A stretch of 23,636 nt of DNA from Candidatus Heimdallarchaeota archaeon AB_125. Its GTDB lineage: Archaea > Asgardarchaeota > Heimdallarchaeia > Heimdallarchaeales > Heimdallarchaeaceae. The DNA is taken from positions 1 to 23,636 of the forward strand of contig MEHH01000011.1 in assembly GCA_001940755.1 (NCBI GenBank), written 5' to 3'. Numbering within the stretch: the stretch's first letter is position 1; each line of letters starts with the position of its first letter. The notes beneath the pieces were generated by a model. The model saw only the letters and a program-made list of their open reading frames with translations, was not told where the DNA came from and did not search any database. This document shows positions 15,192 to 22,483 of this stretch, one piece after another. The position numbers and the translations under genes were made by a program.

Positions 15192-15743
15192 TTGACTGAT
15201 GAAAAAAATACAGAAACTGTAACACTAGGTGGAGGTTGCTTTTGGTGTATTGAAGCTGTTTTTAGTGAACTTAATGGTGTTCAAACAGCTGAATCTGGTT
15301 ATTCAGGGGGGAAAGTTGACGATCCAACTTATGAACAAGTATGCTCTGGTTCTACAGGTCATGCAGAAGTTGTTCAAGTACAATTCAATTCAGAAATCAT
15401 CTCATTTAGAGAAATTCTTGAGATATTCTTCTCTGTACATGATCCAACCACATTAAATCGTCAAGGAAATGATATTGGCTCTCAATATAGATCAGTAATC
15501 CTCTATCATTCAGAAGAACAAAGGGAAGTTGCTCAAAAGGTGATTACTGAATTAAACGGATCAGAAAAATGGAAGGATTCGATAGTTACTGAATTAACAG
15601 CTTTTGATAAATTCTACAAAGCAGAAGAATATCATCAAAACTATTTCAAACTTAATGCATCACAACCATACTGTAAGGTTGTTATTGAACCTAAAGTCAC
15701 CAAATTTAGAAAGTTGTATCTTAATCAATTGAAACAGGATTAG
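15192..15743 (+). CDS. msrA: Peptide-methionine (S)-S-oxide reductase MsrA
   Basis: 183 residues from TTG 15192, fixed by a strong SD sequence. MsrA reduces the S-epimer of methionine sulfoxide in proteins, repairing oxidative damage in the cytosol with thioredoxin-type reductants. The signature GGGCFWC (13-19) carries the nucleophile C16. The family blocks GYSGGKVDDPTYEQVCSGSTGHAEVVQV, FFSVHDPTTLNRQGNDIGSQYRS and FYKAEEYHQNYF are all present, and the C-terminal PYCKVVIEPK may supply a resolving cysteine. Length is normal for a single-domain MsrA. No MsrB gene is nearby. It converges with the DUF2110-like gene. Confidence 0.97.
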   Translation: MTDEKNTETVTLGGGCFWCIEAVFSELNGVQTAESGYSGGKVDDPTYEQVCSGSTGHAEVVQVQFNSEIISFREILEIFFSVHDPTTLNRQGNDIGSQYRSVILYHSEEQREVAQKVITELNGSEKWKDSIVTELTAFDKFYKAEEYHQNYFKLNASQPYCKVVIEPKVTKFRKLYLNQLKQD

Positions 15744-15758
15744 TTACTTTGTTTTTGC

Positions 15759-16532
15759 TTACTTATTCGTTAATTCTTTTACTCTATTAGGGACTTGAGC
15801 TCCAATCTTTGCCCGTCCTAAGAGATATCCCAATTCAGGAATCAATCCGTCAGCTCTAGTACCTCTTTTACAAATTAATCTATATTCAAGTAGTCCTACT
15901 CTTTCAATTACTTCAATATCTTCGGTGTGATTTGATTTGATCAGCGCTTGTTTTATCTTGTTTCTTGTAGTTCCACAAATAATCAACGCTTCTTTCTTTT
16001 CATTCAAAGCACTGTTTAACCAGTCGAGTGATTCTACCGAAAGTTTTACCCAGACTTTTGATCCTAAAACTTGCTTCTTAACTACTTCAAAAAACATTGG
16101 TAAATTATCTATAAAACCATAGGCTCTAACCATATTCACTAAAGAAACTTTTTTTCCTTGTACTAATTGTTCTCTCATCTCATAAAGTGGATAGAGGGCA
16201 TCTATGCTTTGAGTTGTGCTTTTTATTCCACAATCAATGAATAAACCGAATTTAACTTCACCAACCTCTCTAAATCTACCATAAATCACATCTCCCTCCT
16301 GTAAATCTCCAATACTTCGAGGAGTTCCATAGTTTTTGATTATTATATTCTTAGCTATTTCTTCATCTTCTCCCTCCAGGATAACCTCAGCATATCTTTC
16401 TTTTGTGAAATTTATTCCCTTAATTTCAACATCTAAATTCTCAAACTCCTTTGCTAGTATGAAGGTGAAGGCTTTTTCTGAACTATGCTTTGCAACATTG
16501 TAGGTTTTTTCAAGAGTAATTACTTTCTGCAT
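15759..16532 (-). CDS. DUF2110-like archaeal protein with an S1-like segment
   Basis: 257 residues from ATG 16532 (MQKVITLEKTYN). The frame is open up to 16598, but this ATG has a fine SD sequence (AAGGTGAG, 16537-16544) that overlaps the stop codon of trm56, so translation is probably coupled. The sequence resembles the archaeal family DUF2110. The central part GDVIYGRFREVGEVKFGLFIDCG looks like the first strands of an S1/OB fold. The last part, ICKRGTRADGLIPELGYLLGRAKIG, is basic and conserved in character. An RNA-binding role is likely from the S1-like part and the link to a tRNA methyltransferase, but no reaction is known to me. Confidence 0.65.
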   Translation of the reverse strand: MQKVITLEKTYNVAKHSSEKAFTFILAKEFENLDVEIKGINFTKERYAEVILEGEDEEIAKNIIIKNYGTPRSIGDLQEGDVIYGRFREVGEVKFGLFIDCGIKSTTQSIDALYPLYEMREQLVQGKKVSLVNMVRAYGFIDNLPMFFEVVKKQVLGSKVWVKLSVESLDWLNSALNEKKEALIICGTTRNKIKQALIKSNHTEDIEVIERVGLLEYRLICKRGTRADGLIPELGYLLGRAKIGAQVPNRVKELTNK

Positions 16533-16536
16533 TTGT

Positions 16537-16544
16537 CTCACCTT
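16537..16544 (-). promoter_or_regulatory. Shine-Dalgarno sequence overlapping the trm56 stop
   Basis: Minus-strand AAGGTGAG lies four bases before ATG 16532 and includes part of the trm56 TAA (16543-16545). It decides the start of the DUF2110-like gene and suggests translational coupling. Confidence 0.65.
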
Positions 16545-17073
16545 AAATTTTCTTAGCTTGTTTTCCTTTTTCCATGGGAACGATTTCGTAGTTTGCATCT
16601 TGGAATTTTTGTTTTCTTGCCTTACCTTCTGTTATTCTATCGAGGAAGACAGCTAATGCCGCAACTTCACTGTGTGGCTGGTTACCTATAGCTATATTAA
16701 AGTCAGCGAGCTCAAAAATTTGACCTGGAACTTTAACTCCACCCACCACAATTAATACATTCCCCTCTCTGAAATCTTGAATCTCTTCCAATTTATCAGA
16801 TAATTCTATTCCAAACATTGTAAGGTGAATCACAACCCCACCTTGTTTTTTCCAATCTTTCAAGAAATTCCAAGGCTTTCCTATATGAGTAACAGCTAAT
16901 TCTCCTCCCCATTCTTGTTGTATCTTCTGAATGCTTTCTTCTACATGTGTATCATGATCTCCTGTGTAGAAGAATTCCTCTGCACCAAAAGCTCTAGCTG
17001 TTAATGCAAGATGTGTAGAGATTCTTTTATCACGTATAACTCTATGTGATAATCGCAGTACAGCTAGTTTCAT
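16543..17073 (-). CDS. trm56: tRNA (cytidine(56)-2'-O)-methyltransferase, Trm56
   Basis: 176 residues from ATG 17073. This archaeal SPOUT enzyme methylates the 2'-O of C56 in the T loop of tRNAs with S-adenosylmethionine. The N-terminal signature LRLSHRVIRDKRISTHLALTARAFGA is very typical of the family. The C-terminal trefoil-knot motifs are VLIVVGGVKVPGQIFELADFNIAIGNQPHSEVAALAVFLDR. Length matches other archaeal Trm56 proteins. The basic tail KGKQAKKI ends within the SD of the next gene. It is divergent from PAN across 177 bases. Confidence 0.94.
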   Translation of the reverse strand: MKLAVLRLSHRVIRDKRISTHLALTARAFGAEEFFYTGDHDTHVEESIQKIQQEWGGELAVTHIGKPWNFLKDWKKQGGVVIHLTMFGIELSDKLEEIQDFREGNVLIVVGGVKVPGQIFELADFNIAIGNQPHSEVAALAVFLDRITEGKARKQKFQDANYEIVPMEKGKQAKKI

Positions 17074-17207
17074 ATAAGCAATTTAATTAAAATACACTTA
17101 AAGTTGCTGATTTGGTTGTTTAATATATGTTTGAAGGAAAATAAGATACCTAATATAACACTTAATTAATAAACAAAGCAATTAAGTAAAGTATAATATA
17201 TATAGAT

Positions 17208-17224
17208 TTTTATATTTATATAGT
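17208..17224 (+). promoter_or_regulatory. Box A of the PAN gene
   Basis: TTTTTATATTTATATAG lies about 30-40 bases before GTG 17251 and predicts a start near 17243. A second TATA-rich stretch is at 17191-17205. The divergent gap 17074-17250 also serves trm56, for which I see no clear box. Confidence 0.45.
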
Positions 17225-17250
17225 TTAGAAAATATTGAGAAATAACGAGG

Positions 17251-18453
17251 GTGCTAAGACTGTCAAAAGAAAGATCTGAACCAGATCAAAATGATCCAGC
17301 TTATTTAATATCATATGCACATCACTTAGAAAGACAAGCAAGACAGTTAGAAACTGAAAAACAGATGGTGGAAAGCGAAAGATTGAGACTTCAACGTGAA
17401 GTAAACAATCTAAAAGTAGAACTTGAAAGATTAAGATCTCCTCCGCTTTTCATGGGATACATTGTTGAATTACTTGACAACAAAACTGCCGTAGTCAGAA
17501 GTACAACAGGTCCCAATCTAGTAGTATCAATCTCAAGACAAGTAGATATTAACAATCTGAAACCTGATACTCGTGTTGCATTAAACCAAAGAACTTTTGC
17601 GATTGTAAATATCCTACCAGCTTCATATGATCCAATGGTTCAAAAAATGGAACTGCTTGAGAAGCCATCTGAAAAATATGCTGACATAGGTGGTTTAGAA
17701 GCTCAGATACAAGAAATAAAAGAAACAGTTGAATTACCTTTACTAAAGCCTGAGTTATTTGAAAAAATAGGTATAGACCCACCAAAAGGAGTACTTTTGC
17801 ATGGAGCCCCAGGAACTGGGAAAACTCTACTAGCTAAAGCTGTTGCTAATGAAACTCAAGCAGCATTTATTAGATTGATAGGTAGTGAACTTGTGCAAAA
17901 ATTCATTGGTGATGGTGCAAGGTTAGTAAGAGAGATTTTCGAATTTGCCAGAGAAAATGCTCCTAGTGTTTTATTTATTGATGAACTAGATGCAATAGGA
18001 AGTAGAAGAATAGATCTTGCTACTAGTGGTGATAGAGAGGTTCAGAGAACCTTAATGCAACTGCTTTCAGAACTAGATGGTTTCAACATCAGAGGAGATG
18101 TAAAGATTATTGCTGCTACAAACAGAATAGATATACTGGATGCTGCAATGCTAAGACCTGGAAGATTTGATAGAATAATTGAAATTCCATTACCAAATTC
18201 TGAAAGTAGAAAAGAGATATTCAAGATACACACCAAAGGAATGAGTCTCAAGGGAGATGTAGATATAGATTATTTGGTTCAAATGACAGAAGGTGGAAGT
18301 GGAGCTGACATCAAGAATATCTGTACTGAAGCAGGTATGTTTGCCATAAGGGCAGAAAAAGATCATGTTGTAAACGGAGATTTTGTTGATGCTATTAAGA
18401 AAATAACCGGGGAAAAGGCAACAACTGCTAGAATAACTACTGGTTTTATTTAG
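17251..18453 (+). CDS. pan: Proteasome-activating nucleotidase (PAN), AAA+ unfoldase
   Basis: 400 residues from GTG 17251. The nearby GAGG is too close to act as SD, and the box A predicts an almost leaderless message. PAN hexamers unfold proteins and thread them into the 20S proteasome; they are the archaeal counterpart of the Rpt ring. An N-terminal coiled coil (about 20-62) and OB domain (65-125) precede the AAA+ domain: Walker A GAPGTGKT (185-192), pore loop QKFIGDG with F218, Walker B LFIDELD (241-247), sensor AATNR (288-292), and LRPGRFDR (301-308). The C-terminus is TTARITTGFI and lacks the usual HbYX ending that docks PAN into the 20S pocket. No proteasome subunit gene is in the window. 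Confidence 0.94.
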   Translation: MLRLSKERSEPDQNDPAYLISYAHHLERQARQLETEKQMVESERLRLQREVNNLKVELERLRSPPLFMGYIVELLDNKTAVVRSTTGPNLVVSISRQVDINNLKPDTRVALNQRTFAIVNILPASYDPMVQKMELLEKPSEKYADIGGLEAQIQEIKETVELPLLKPELFEKIGIDPPKGVLLHGAPGTGKTLLAKAVANETQAAFIRLIGSELVQKFIGDGARLVREIFEFARENAPSVLFIDELDAIGSRRIDLATSGDREVQRTLMQLLSELDGFNIRGDVKIIAATNRIDILDAAMLRPGRFDRIIEIPLPNSESRKEIFKIHTKGMSLKGDVDIDYLVQMTEGGSGADIKNICTEAGMFAIRAEKDHVVNGDFVDAIKKITGEKATTARITTGFI

Positions 18454-18469
18454 AGAATTTTCATTCTCT
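18452..18469. terminator. Hairpin between convergent PAN and HD genes
   Basis: AGAGAAT (18452-18458) and ATTCTCT (18463-18469) form a 7-bp stem with a TTTC loop, overlapping the PAN stop and reaching the HD gene stop. A T-rich tail follows on the plus strand only. A terminator role is plausible but unproven. Confidence 0.35.
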
Positions 18470-18999
18470 CATATTTTGTTTGATTTTAATAAATTATCAA
18501 TCAATTTCTTTTGTCTAAAAAATCCTCTAACAACGTGAGAATCTTCCCCAAATTTTTCTATGAAATGATTTAAAGTTTCATCGAAAGAACGTTTTTTTCT
18601 ACCTACTGTTAGATTATCAGAGTATGAAACAAGTTCCTCTTCCAAAGTTTGAGGGATGTATTCTTCTGAAGGTAAACCTAGTATTTTTGCTTCCTCTGAA
18701 GTGATTCCTGTCCCAATATGGTTTTTGACAATTGAAATAATCCTTGGATCAATACTCTCGTTTTCTAGAATTTTAATTCCATTAACAGCATGAAAAATAG
18801 AATAATCAACAGATCTACCTATATCGTGTAGCATTGCACCAGCTATTACCAATTCTCTGTGGATTTGAGGAATTTCTTGACAAAATTCTTCTACAATTCC
18901 TGCAACAGTTAAACAGTGTTGAATTACATCTCTTGGTGTGTTGTATTTCTTCAAGATGTTCAGACACTGATTTTTAGAAGGAATAACAGGATTTTCCAT
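18469..18999 (-). CDS. HD-domain protein, archaeal TIGR00295-like phosphohydrolase
   Basis: 176 residues from ATG 18999. The HD superfamily metal site is visible: H27 in QHCLTVAG, the pair in GAMLHDIGRSVDYS, H in NHIGTG, and the late D in SYSDNL. These proteins are usually metal-dependent phosphohydrolases acting on nucleotides or cyclic nucleotides. The short form with HDIGR and the TLEEELVSYSDNLTVG ending resembles the archaeal family TIGR00295; its substrate is not known to me. A box A candidate on the minus strand (about 19023-19034) lies about 30 bases upstream, so the message may be leaderless. Confidence 0.82.
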   Translation of the reverse strand: MENPVIPSKNQCLNILKKYNTPRDVIQHCLTVAGIVEEFCQEIPQIHRELVIAGAMLHDIGRSVDYSIFHAVNGIKILENESIDPRIISIVKNHIGTGITSEEAKILGLPSEEYIPQTLEEELVSYSDNLTVGRKKRSFDETLNHFIEKFGEDSHVVRGFFRQKKLIDNLLKSNKI

Positions 19000-19050
19000 T
19001 TGCTTACAAATTATGAATTCTGACTTATTTATTATGTTTATCTAAAAACA

Positions 19051-19060
19051 ACTTATATCA
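19051..19060 (+). promoter_or_regulatory. Candidate box A of the eL38 gene
   Basis: ACTTATATCA lies about 45 bases before ATG 19103 in the gap shared with the divergent HD gene. Transcription would start near 19083. Confidence 0.35.
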
Positions 19061-19102
19061 AAACTTTTTTAAGAAATTTTTAGTGATACTACTCGACTGA
19101 AA

Positions 19103-19315
19103 ATGCCTAGCGAAATAACTAAAGATAGATTAGAAGAAATTATTCAGCTAACCATAGACCAAAACGGCGAATTAAGAACAAAACGTCATAAGGGCGATAT
19201 CAAGCTAAAATTCAGAACAAAGAAGAAACTCTATACTATTAAACTACCTCTGAAAGAAGCAGAAGCTATCATCAATGATCTTTCATCAAAAATAGATGTA
19301 GTTGGATTTTCTTGA
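19103..19315 (+). CDS. Probable ribosomal protein eL38
   Basis: 70 residues from ATG 19103, basic, single small domain. The pattern MPSEI, then IKLKFRTKKKLYTIKLPLKEAE, then a final short helix and strand (INDLSSKIDVVGF) follows the layout of eL38: KFKVR..xYLYTL..xDKEKAEKLKQSLP..xVxE in the eukaryotic protein. eL38 is a small protein of the large ribosomal subunit, shared by eukaryotes and part of the archaea. Neighbours are information-processing genes; it converges with the aMBF1 gene 12 bases away. The call rests on short-motif similarity, so it is probable, not certain. Confidence 0.7.
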   Translation: MPSEITKDRLEEIIQLTIDQNGELRTKRHKGDIKLKFRTKKKLYTIKLPLKEAEAIINDLSSKIDVVGFS

Positions 19316-19327
19316 GATAAAAAGGAA

Positions 19328-19852
19328 TTATTCTTCATCATCCTTCTTCTTTTTAATTACTACAATGTCGCCAAGAGTTTGGAATGCCGGACCCTTTTTC
19401 TGTTCCTTGGTACCATAAACTTTAACTTCTTCCGTTATTTTGATGTTGAAATATTTTTCAAGTCTAGTAATCAAATCATCTGATGGTCTCATTTTACCTG
19501 TTTCTATACTTTGCAGTTCAGATACTGATATCTTAGTTTGAATTGAAACATCTTTTTGTGAAAGTTTCATCTTCTGTCTAGCAAGTCTTACTTTTTCTGC
19601 AAAATCAGTGACTAACTCTTTTGAACTACCAAAACTTCCACTTCTTCTAGGTTGTGAAGAAGAAGTTCTAGGAGTAAATGTAGAACGTGGAGAAGAAGTT
19701 CTAGCGCTAGTTGATGGTCTCTTAGGTTTGCTTTTAACAACTGGTTTCCCATGTTTAGAACAAGAAGGACAAACTAATAATTCAGCTCCTTCTATTTGTA
19801 TAGTAATTGACCTTGTGTTTATTTCTTGACCGCACATTTCACATGTTGACAA
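19328..19852 (-). CDS. Archaeal multiprotein bridging factor aMBF1
   Basis: 174 residues from TTG 19852, supported by the SD GGTGAA (19858-19863). An N-terminal zinc ribbon (CEMCGQEI, then CPSC) is followed by a Ser/Thr/Pro/Arg-rich linker (about 37-78). A Cro/C1-type helix-turn-helix comes next (about 82-138: VRLARQKMKLSQKDVSIQTKI, ELQSIETGKMRPS), then a lysine-rich tail. This is the archaeal homologue of eukaryotic MBF1, which bridges regulators and TBP; archaeal members are also linked to the ribosome. The linker has low-complexity DNA repeats. It is convergent with eL38 and divergent from TFS. Confidence 0.93.
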   Translation of the reverse strand: MSTCEMCGQEINTRSITIQIEGAELLVCPSCSKHGKPVVKSKPKRPSTSARTSSPRSTFTPRTSSSQPRRSGSFGSSKELVTDFAEKVRLARQKMKLSQKDVSIQTKISVSELQSIETGKMRPSDDLITRLEKYFNIKITEEVKVYGTKEQKKGPAFQTLGDIVVIKKKKDDEE

Positions 19853-19857
19853 TTTTA

Positions 19858-19863
19858 TTCACC
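19858..19863 (-). promoter_or_regulatory. Shine-Dalgarno sequence deciding the TTG start of aMBF1
   Basis: Minus-strand GGTGAA sits about five to eight bases before TTG 19852. The nearby ATG at 19844 is out of frame, so the TTG is needed to include the CEMCG zinc ribbon. Confidence 0.6.
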
Positions 19864-19970
19864 AAGGAGTTTGAATTTTAACTGACAAGTAAACACAAAT
19901 TCAAAAAGATTTTTCTATGAGCGTAAAAAAGACTTCTTATAGTCAAAGATTAAAACATTTCAACTATAAA

Positions 19971-19977
19971 AGGTGAT
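19971..19977 (+). promoter_or_regulatory. Shine-Dalgarno sequence deciding the GTG start of TFS
   Basis: AGGTGAT precedes GTG 19982 by four bases. The in-frame GTG at 19973 lies inside this SD sequence and is therefore rejected as the start. Confidence 0.6.
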
Positions 19978-19981
19978 ATTC

Positions 19982-20326
19982 GTGGAATTCTGCCCAAAAT
20001 GTGGAAAATTACTTCATCCTGAAAAGAAAAAGAACAGTGAAACCGTCTTAATGTGTCATAAATGTGGTTTTAAACGTGATTTAGGTGAAGATGAAGAAGT
20101 AACATTTACTGAGGAAGTTGAACACAACCTGGTTAAAGAGATGACAACGGTATTTGATGAAAAGCAAGTTGATTCAACAAAACCTACAAAAGAAATGTAT
20201 TGTCCAAAGTGTAAGAAGAATCAAAAAATAAGTTTCTGGATGATACAAACAAGAAGTGCTGATGAATCACCAACAAGATTCTTCCGGTGCACCGAATGCG
20301 GTGAGACTTGGAGAGAATATGATTAA
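19982..20326 (+). CDS. tfs: Transcription elongation factor TFS (TFIIS-like)
   Basis: 114 residues from GTG 19982, the start typical of the family (M-x-FCPKCGKLL) and placed just after an SD sequence. TFS rescues backtracked RNA polymerase by stimulating transcript cleavage. The N-terminal zinc ribbon uses C4, C7, C25 and C28. An acidic linker leads to the C-terminal ribbon with C74, C77, C103 and C106. The QTRSADESPTRFF hairpin keeps the acidic pair D94-E95 that acts in the polymerase active site, so this is a cleavage-active type. The OB-fold gene begins directly after its stop, and PCNA and Gins51 follow on the same strand. Confidence 0.95.
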   Translation: MEFCPKCGKLLHPEKKKNSETVLMCHKCGFKRDLGEDEEVTFTEEVEHNLVKEMTTVFDEKQVDSTKPTKEMYCPKCKKNQKISFWMIQTRSADESPTRFFRCTECGETWREYD

Positions 20327-20689
20327 TTGGATGTAGCTAGAATGAGTGAATTAGATTCTGACAAAACTTACAAAGCTAAACCCTTTGTTGATGTTAATAT
20401 TGCAGAGATTCAAAAAGCTGGTAAATATCGAATTGTAGGAAAAATTGCAGAAATCACAGATACAGCAATAGTAATTGATGATGGATTTGAGCAAATAACA
20501 ATAATCTTACCAGAAAACCTAAGCATTGATCTGAAGGAAGGTCTACAAATAAGAGCTCTTGGGTATGTGGAAATGCATCCTGAGAAACAAATGAGAGGTT
20601 CATTTATACAAAATTTCAACAATGTAGATTTAGAAGTTTACAGGGAAATAAATGAACTTGAGCAATCTTTAAGAAGAGCAAATACATGA
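20327..20689 (+). CDS. Small OB-fold protein, RPA/Stn1-like
   Basis: 120 residues from TTG 20327, which abuts the TFS stop. ATG 20342 (MSELDSDKTYKAKP) is an equally possible start with a weak GGATG before it. The middle reads as five strands of an OB fold: KYRIVGKIAEITDTAIVIDDG, ITIILP, LQIRALGYVEMHP. It is followed by NNVDLEVYREINELEQSL, a C-terminal helix as in RPA14/RPA32 and Stn1/Ten1-type folds. A single-stranded nucleic-acid-binding role beside PCNA and Gins51 is therefore a fair guess. It lacks the zinc finger and tandem OB folds of large archaeal RPA. No specific family is recognised. Confidence 0.75.
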   Translation: MDVARMSELDSDKTYKAKPFVDVNIAEIQKAGKYRIVGKIAEITDTAIVIDDGFEQITIILPENLSIDLKEGLQIRALGYVEMHPEKQMRGSFIQNFNNVDLEVYREINELEQSLRRANT

Positions 20690-20710
20690 TAGGTTTTGCT
20701 AGACGATTCC

Positions 20711-20720
20711 CTTATATAGT
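20711..20720 (+). promoter_or_regulatory. Box A of the PCNA gene
   Basis: CTTATATAGT is followed by an A-rich leader. The start near 20740 leaves about 40 bases of leader with GGGGTA (20774-20779) as a weak SD before ATG 20782. PCNA can thus be made apart from the TFS-OB pair. Confidence 0.5.
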
Positions 20721-20781
20721 GAAAAAAATAAACAAAGAGCAAGAGATAAATTCATAATTTAAGTAAAAGAATTGGGGTATA

Positions 20782-21579
20782 ATGATGGCTTTTCAAATAG
20801 TATTAGAAGACGCAAAATTGATGTCCAATATTGTGTCGATTATTAGTTCAATAGTTGCAGAGAGTAGAGTAAATGTAGAAGAAGATGGTATCCGAATTAA
20901 GGCATTCGACGCTACTCGAATTTCTATGATAGATTTCTTCATGAAAAAAGAAGCTTTTCAAAAATACGATGTAAAAGGAGCAGATCCTATAGGTTTAAGT
21001 CTAGAAACACTAAATACAATACTAAAGACTGCAAAAACCAATGAACATCTTCAAATGTCTTTTGATGATACATCAAAGAGATTTGTTATTGAGTTTATTG
21101 GAAAAAACCAACAAAGAAAATTTGCTTTATCTGTAATTGACATTCCTGATGAAGGAAATATACCAGATTCAATCCATATTGATTTTGATACAAATTTTGA
21201 GATTAAAGCTTCTTTCATTCAACAAGTTCTAAAAGATGCTGAAATGGTCAGTGATTACTTAAAAATAAGAGCTAAGGAAGATGGAATCTTCTTTGGAGCA
21301 GAAAGTGAAACAAAGGAAATGGATACTTTTATTGAACCTCAAAGCGAAGAAATGGAGACTGGAGCATTTCTAGTTTCAGGTGAATCAGAAGCAATGTATT
21401 CACTTGATTTTCTTTCAAATTTCCTAAGAGGTATACGCTCTTCTGATTATGTTAGATTATCATTCAATCAAGAACAACCCATCAGATTGGTCTATGAAAT
21501 AGAAGATAAAGGGCATCTGATTTACTTTGTTGCACCTAGAATAGAAGAAAGCGAAGAAATTGAGGATTACGAAGGTTAA
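20782..21579 (+). CDS. pcn: DNA polymerase sliding clamp PCNA
   Basis: 265 residues from the first of two adjacent ATGs (20782, 20785). PCNA forms a trimeric ring that tethers polymerases, ligase, FEN1 and others to DNA. The typical two-domain pattern is seen: VEEDGIRIKAFDATRISMIDFFM, DPIGLSLETLNTILKTA, SVIDIPDEGNIPDSIHIDF, the second-domain EDGIFFGAESETKEMD, and the end PIRLVYEIEDKGHLIYFVAPRIEE. A short acidic tail (ESEEIEDYEG) extends past the usual fold. Only one copy lies here, so a homotrimer is assumed. Gins51 follows 49 bases downstream. Confidence 0.97.
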   Translation: MMAFQIVLEDAKLMSNIVSIISSIVAESRVNVEEDGIRIKAFDATRISMIDFFMKKEAFQKYDVKGADPIGLSLETLNTILKTAKTNEHLQMSFDDTSKRFVIEFIGKNQQRKFALSVIDIPDEGNIPDSIHIDFDTNFEIKASFIQQVLKDAEMVSDYLKIRAKEDGIFFGAESETKEMDTFIEPQSEEMETGAFLVSGESEAMYSLDFLSNFLRGIRSSDYVRLSFNQEQPIRLVYEIEDKGHLIYFVAPRIEESEEIEDYEG

Positions 21580-21628
21580 ATCTAAAGAGGGGGACTCTCT
21601 ATTTCTTATAATGAATTGAGGTAGCACT

Positions 21629-22207
21629 GTGTTTGACAAAATACAAAATAAATGGAAAGAAGAACGGGAGAAAAAACAATTAACTCCCATGAATGAAGCT
21701 TTCTATGGTGCTATGAGAGATTTCTTGAAAATAAGAACAACTAGATCTAAGGAAGAAATTAATCCTCTCATCAAAAAGATTCTAGAAGAGAGATTGAATC
21801 GGTTAAAATTTGTTATTAATGACTTGCTGAGAATTAGAACCTTCAAAATCATACAAATTGTATTGAATAAACAAGAAATTGATATAAATCTTGCAAGGGA
21901 AGAACAAAATTTCTATGAGAGAATGAAACAAATATACGATGTGTATAGAAAAGATGTCTTCTCACCAAAGGATGTAGCATATACTGACTTGAATTTACCC
22001 TCAGTAGAAAGCATAGGTGAAGGTTCAGATGATGAGATTGAATTTGTAGCAATTAGATTCATACAGAGTACAAAGGATAAAATCCAAGGTCTGGATGGTA
22101 GAATATATGGACCCTTTGAACCCGAAGATGTTTGTTTGATACCAAAGGAAAACGCAATTGGTCTTGTAAGAAGAGAAATTGCAGAAAATATTGAATTAAA
22201 AGAGTAA
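21629..22207 (+). CDS. GINS complex subunit Gins51 (Sld5/Psf1-like)
   Basis: 192 residues from GTG 21629, with the SD GAGGT (21618-21622) seven bases upstream. The long helical A domain comes first (about 12-125: MNEAFYGAMRDFLKI, ERLNRLKFVINDLLRIRTFKI). The small beta B domain is C-terminal (about 140-190: EFVAIRFIQSTKDKIQGLDG, YGPFEPEDVCLIPKENAIGLV). This A-then-B order marks the Gins51 type. GINS joins MCM and the GAN/Cdc45-like nuclease in the replicative helicase. It lies downstream of PCNA and faces eS27, a replication-ribosome proximity seen in many archaea. Confidence 0.9.
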   Translation: MFDKIQNKWKEEREKKQLTPMNEAFYGAMRDFLKIRTTRSKEEINPLIKKILEERLNRLKFVINDLLRIRTFKIIQIVLNKQEIDINLAREEQNFYERMKQIYDVYRKDVFSPKDVAYTDLNLPSVESIGEGSDDEIEFVAIRFIQSTKDKIQGLDGRIYGPFEPEDVCLIPKENAIGLVRREIAENIELKE

Positions 22208-22218
22208 AATTCCAGGAA

Positions 22219-22404
22219 TTATGATAGTACTTCTACTATCTCGCCCAATATTTTAGCTTTGCCACCACGAGGTTGAGCTAAATCCTCTTCGCATACATTG
22301 CATTTAACTACAATTTTTGCTGAATCGAAGATTACTTGCTCATTGCTACAACTAGTGCATTTAACCTTCAAGAACTTAGTTGTTGGATAAGGTATTTTAG
22401 ACAT
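22219..22404 (-). CDS. 30S ribosomal protein eS27
   Basis: 61 residues from ATG 22404. The frame stays open further upstream into the tRNA-Leu gene, but the family starts here. The zinc site is C16-x2-C19 and C35-x2-C38 (VKCTSCSNEQVIF, VVKCNVCEEDLAQPRGGKAKILG), the standard eS27 pattern. It belongs to the small ribosomal subunit. A box A (minus strand, 22424-22432) is only about 24 bases upstream, so the message should be leaderless. It is convergent with Gins51, 11 bases between stops. Confidence 0.96.
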   Translation of the reverse strand: MSKIPYPTTKFLKVKCTSCSNEQVIFDSAKIVVKCNVCEEDLAQPRGGKAKILGEIVEVLS

Positions 22405-22423
22405 AGTTGAGTTTTGAGAGCTA

Positions 22424-22432
22424 CTATTTAAA
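22424..22432 (-). promoter_or_regulatory. Box A of the eS27 gene
   Basis: Minus-strand TTTAAATAG is centred 24 bases before ATG 22404 with no SD sequence, as expected for leaderless transcription. Confidence 0.5.
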
Positions 22433-22483
22433 AAAATGTTGTTATGAAACAAGTTTGGAAAAATGGAAAAAGTAAAAGAATTG

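Noticed and set aside
21586..21600. AGAG-GGGGA-CTCT hairpin after PCNA as terminator
   Set aside because: The stem is only four pairs and no T-run follows; Gins51 is probably read through from PCNA.
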